From: Gallionella sp.
Lineage (GTDB): Bacteria; Pseudomonadota; Gammaproteobacteria; Burkholderiales; Gallionellaceae
Assembly (NCBI GenBank): GCA_022340615.1
Contig: JAJDNO010000024.1
Coordinates: 1 to 64,000, forward strand
Length of the DNA stretch: 64,000 nucleotides
Reading direction: 5' to 3'
Shown here: positions 63,996-64,000 of the stretch, piece after piece
Layout of the letters: each line of letters starts with the position of its first letter
Numbering within the stretch: position 1 is the first letter of the stretch
Position numbers and translations under genes: made by a program
Notes under the pieces: model-generated
The model's database searches: none
Told to the model about the DNA's origin: nothing
Seen by the model: the letters and a program-made list of their open reading frames with translations, nothing else

Positions 63996-64000
63996 AGGCA

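Overview
The window reads as a chromosomal segment of a moderately GC-rich Gram-negative betaproteobacterium. A member of the Nitrosomonadales/Gallionellaceae is my best guess, inferred from gene content and order; no database search was run. It is gene-dense, mostly minus strand, and very compact: many stop and start codons overlap as ATGA, GTGA, TTGA or TAATG. I see no tRNA, insertion sequence, prophage or CRISPR array.

Region 1 (1-19.06 kb, minus strand) is a complete division and cell wall (dcw) cluster: mraZ-rsmH-ftsL-ftsI-murE-murF-mraY-murD-ftsW-murG-murC-murB-ddlB-ftsQ-ftsA-ftsZ-lpxC. It is driven from a strong sigma70-type promoter overlapped by four MraZ boxes of 10-bp period. The 3' ends of ftsW, ftsA and ftsZ each carry a small duplication that copies the stop codon. 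At ftsW this creates a 39-codon ORF between ftsW and murG.

Region 2 (19.3-24.4 kb, minus) holds the RNase P RNA gene and a lipoate/cell-wall group: dacA, a D-amino acid aminotransferase, ybeD, lipB, a YjdF-like membrane protein and lipA. Region 3 (24.5-28.6 kb, plus) has a copper chaperone gene, argB, a HAD nucleotidase, slmA and a divergent DAHP-synthase-like gene. Region 4 (28.6-33.7 kb) mixes an orphan ParA ATPase, a histone-H1-like DUF2934 protein, HU, a PEBP-family protein, a small cytochrome c, a cobalamin adenosyltransferase and DUF1841. Region 5 (33.1-39 kb, minus) is rnfABCDGE followed by nth. Region 6 (39-43.6 kb) has kup, a dual CDGSH protein, a MarR regulator with a perfect palindromic operator in its own promoter, and manC.

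Region 7 (43.6-56.8 kb) holds what I think is the most interesting system. A periplasmic methionine sulfoxide repair operon (msrB-dipZ-msrA) lies divergent to an ECF sigma factor and its DUF1109 (NrsF-type) anti-sigma. Ten kb away is a bufferin-type RiPP operon: bufA (DUF2282), bufB (DUF692/MNIO), bufC (DUF2063), doxX and a second bufA. Both minus-strand operons start behind the same promoter, GTAACC-N16-CGAA, so one sigma/anti-sigma pair probably controls metal-binding peptide production and periplasmic protein repair together. Three cyclic-di-GMP proteins and prfC lie around these operons.

Region 8 (56.9-64 kb) begins with an AT-rich island carrying a GGDEF-EAL protein that seems to have lost part of an N-terminal PAS domain. 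It ends in a Chp-type chemosensory cluster: a ChpA/CheA-like hybrid kinase, two CheW-like proteins and a frameshifted response regulator remnant.
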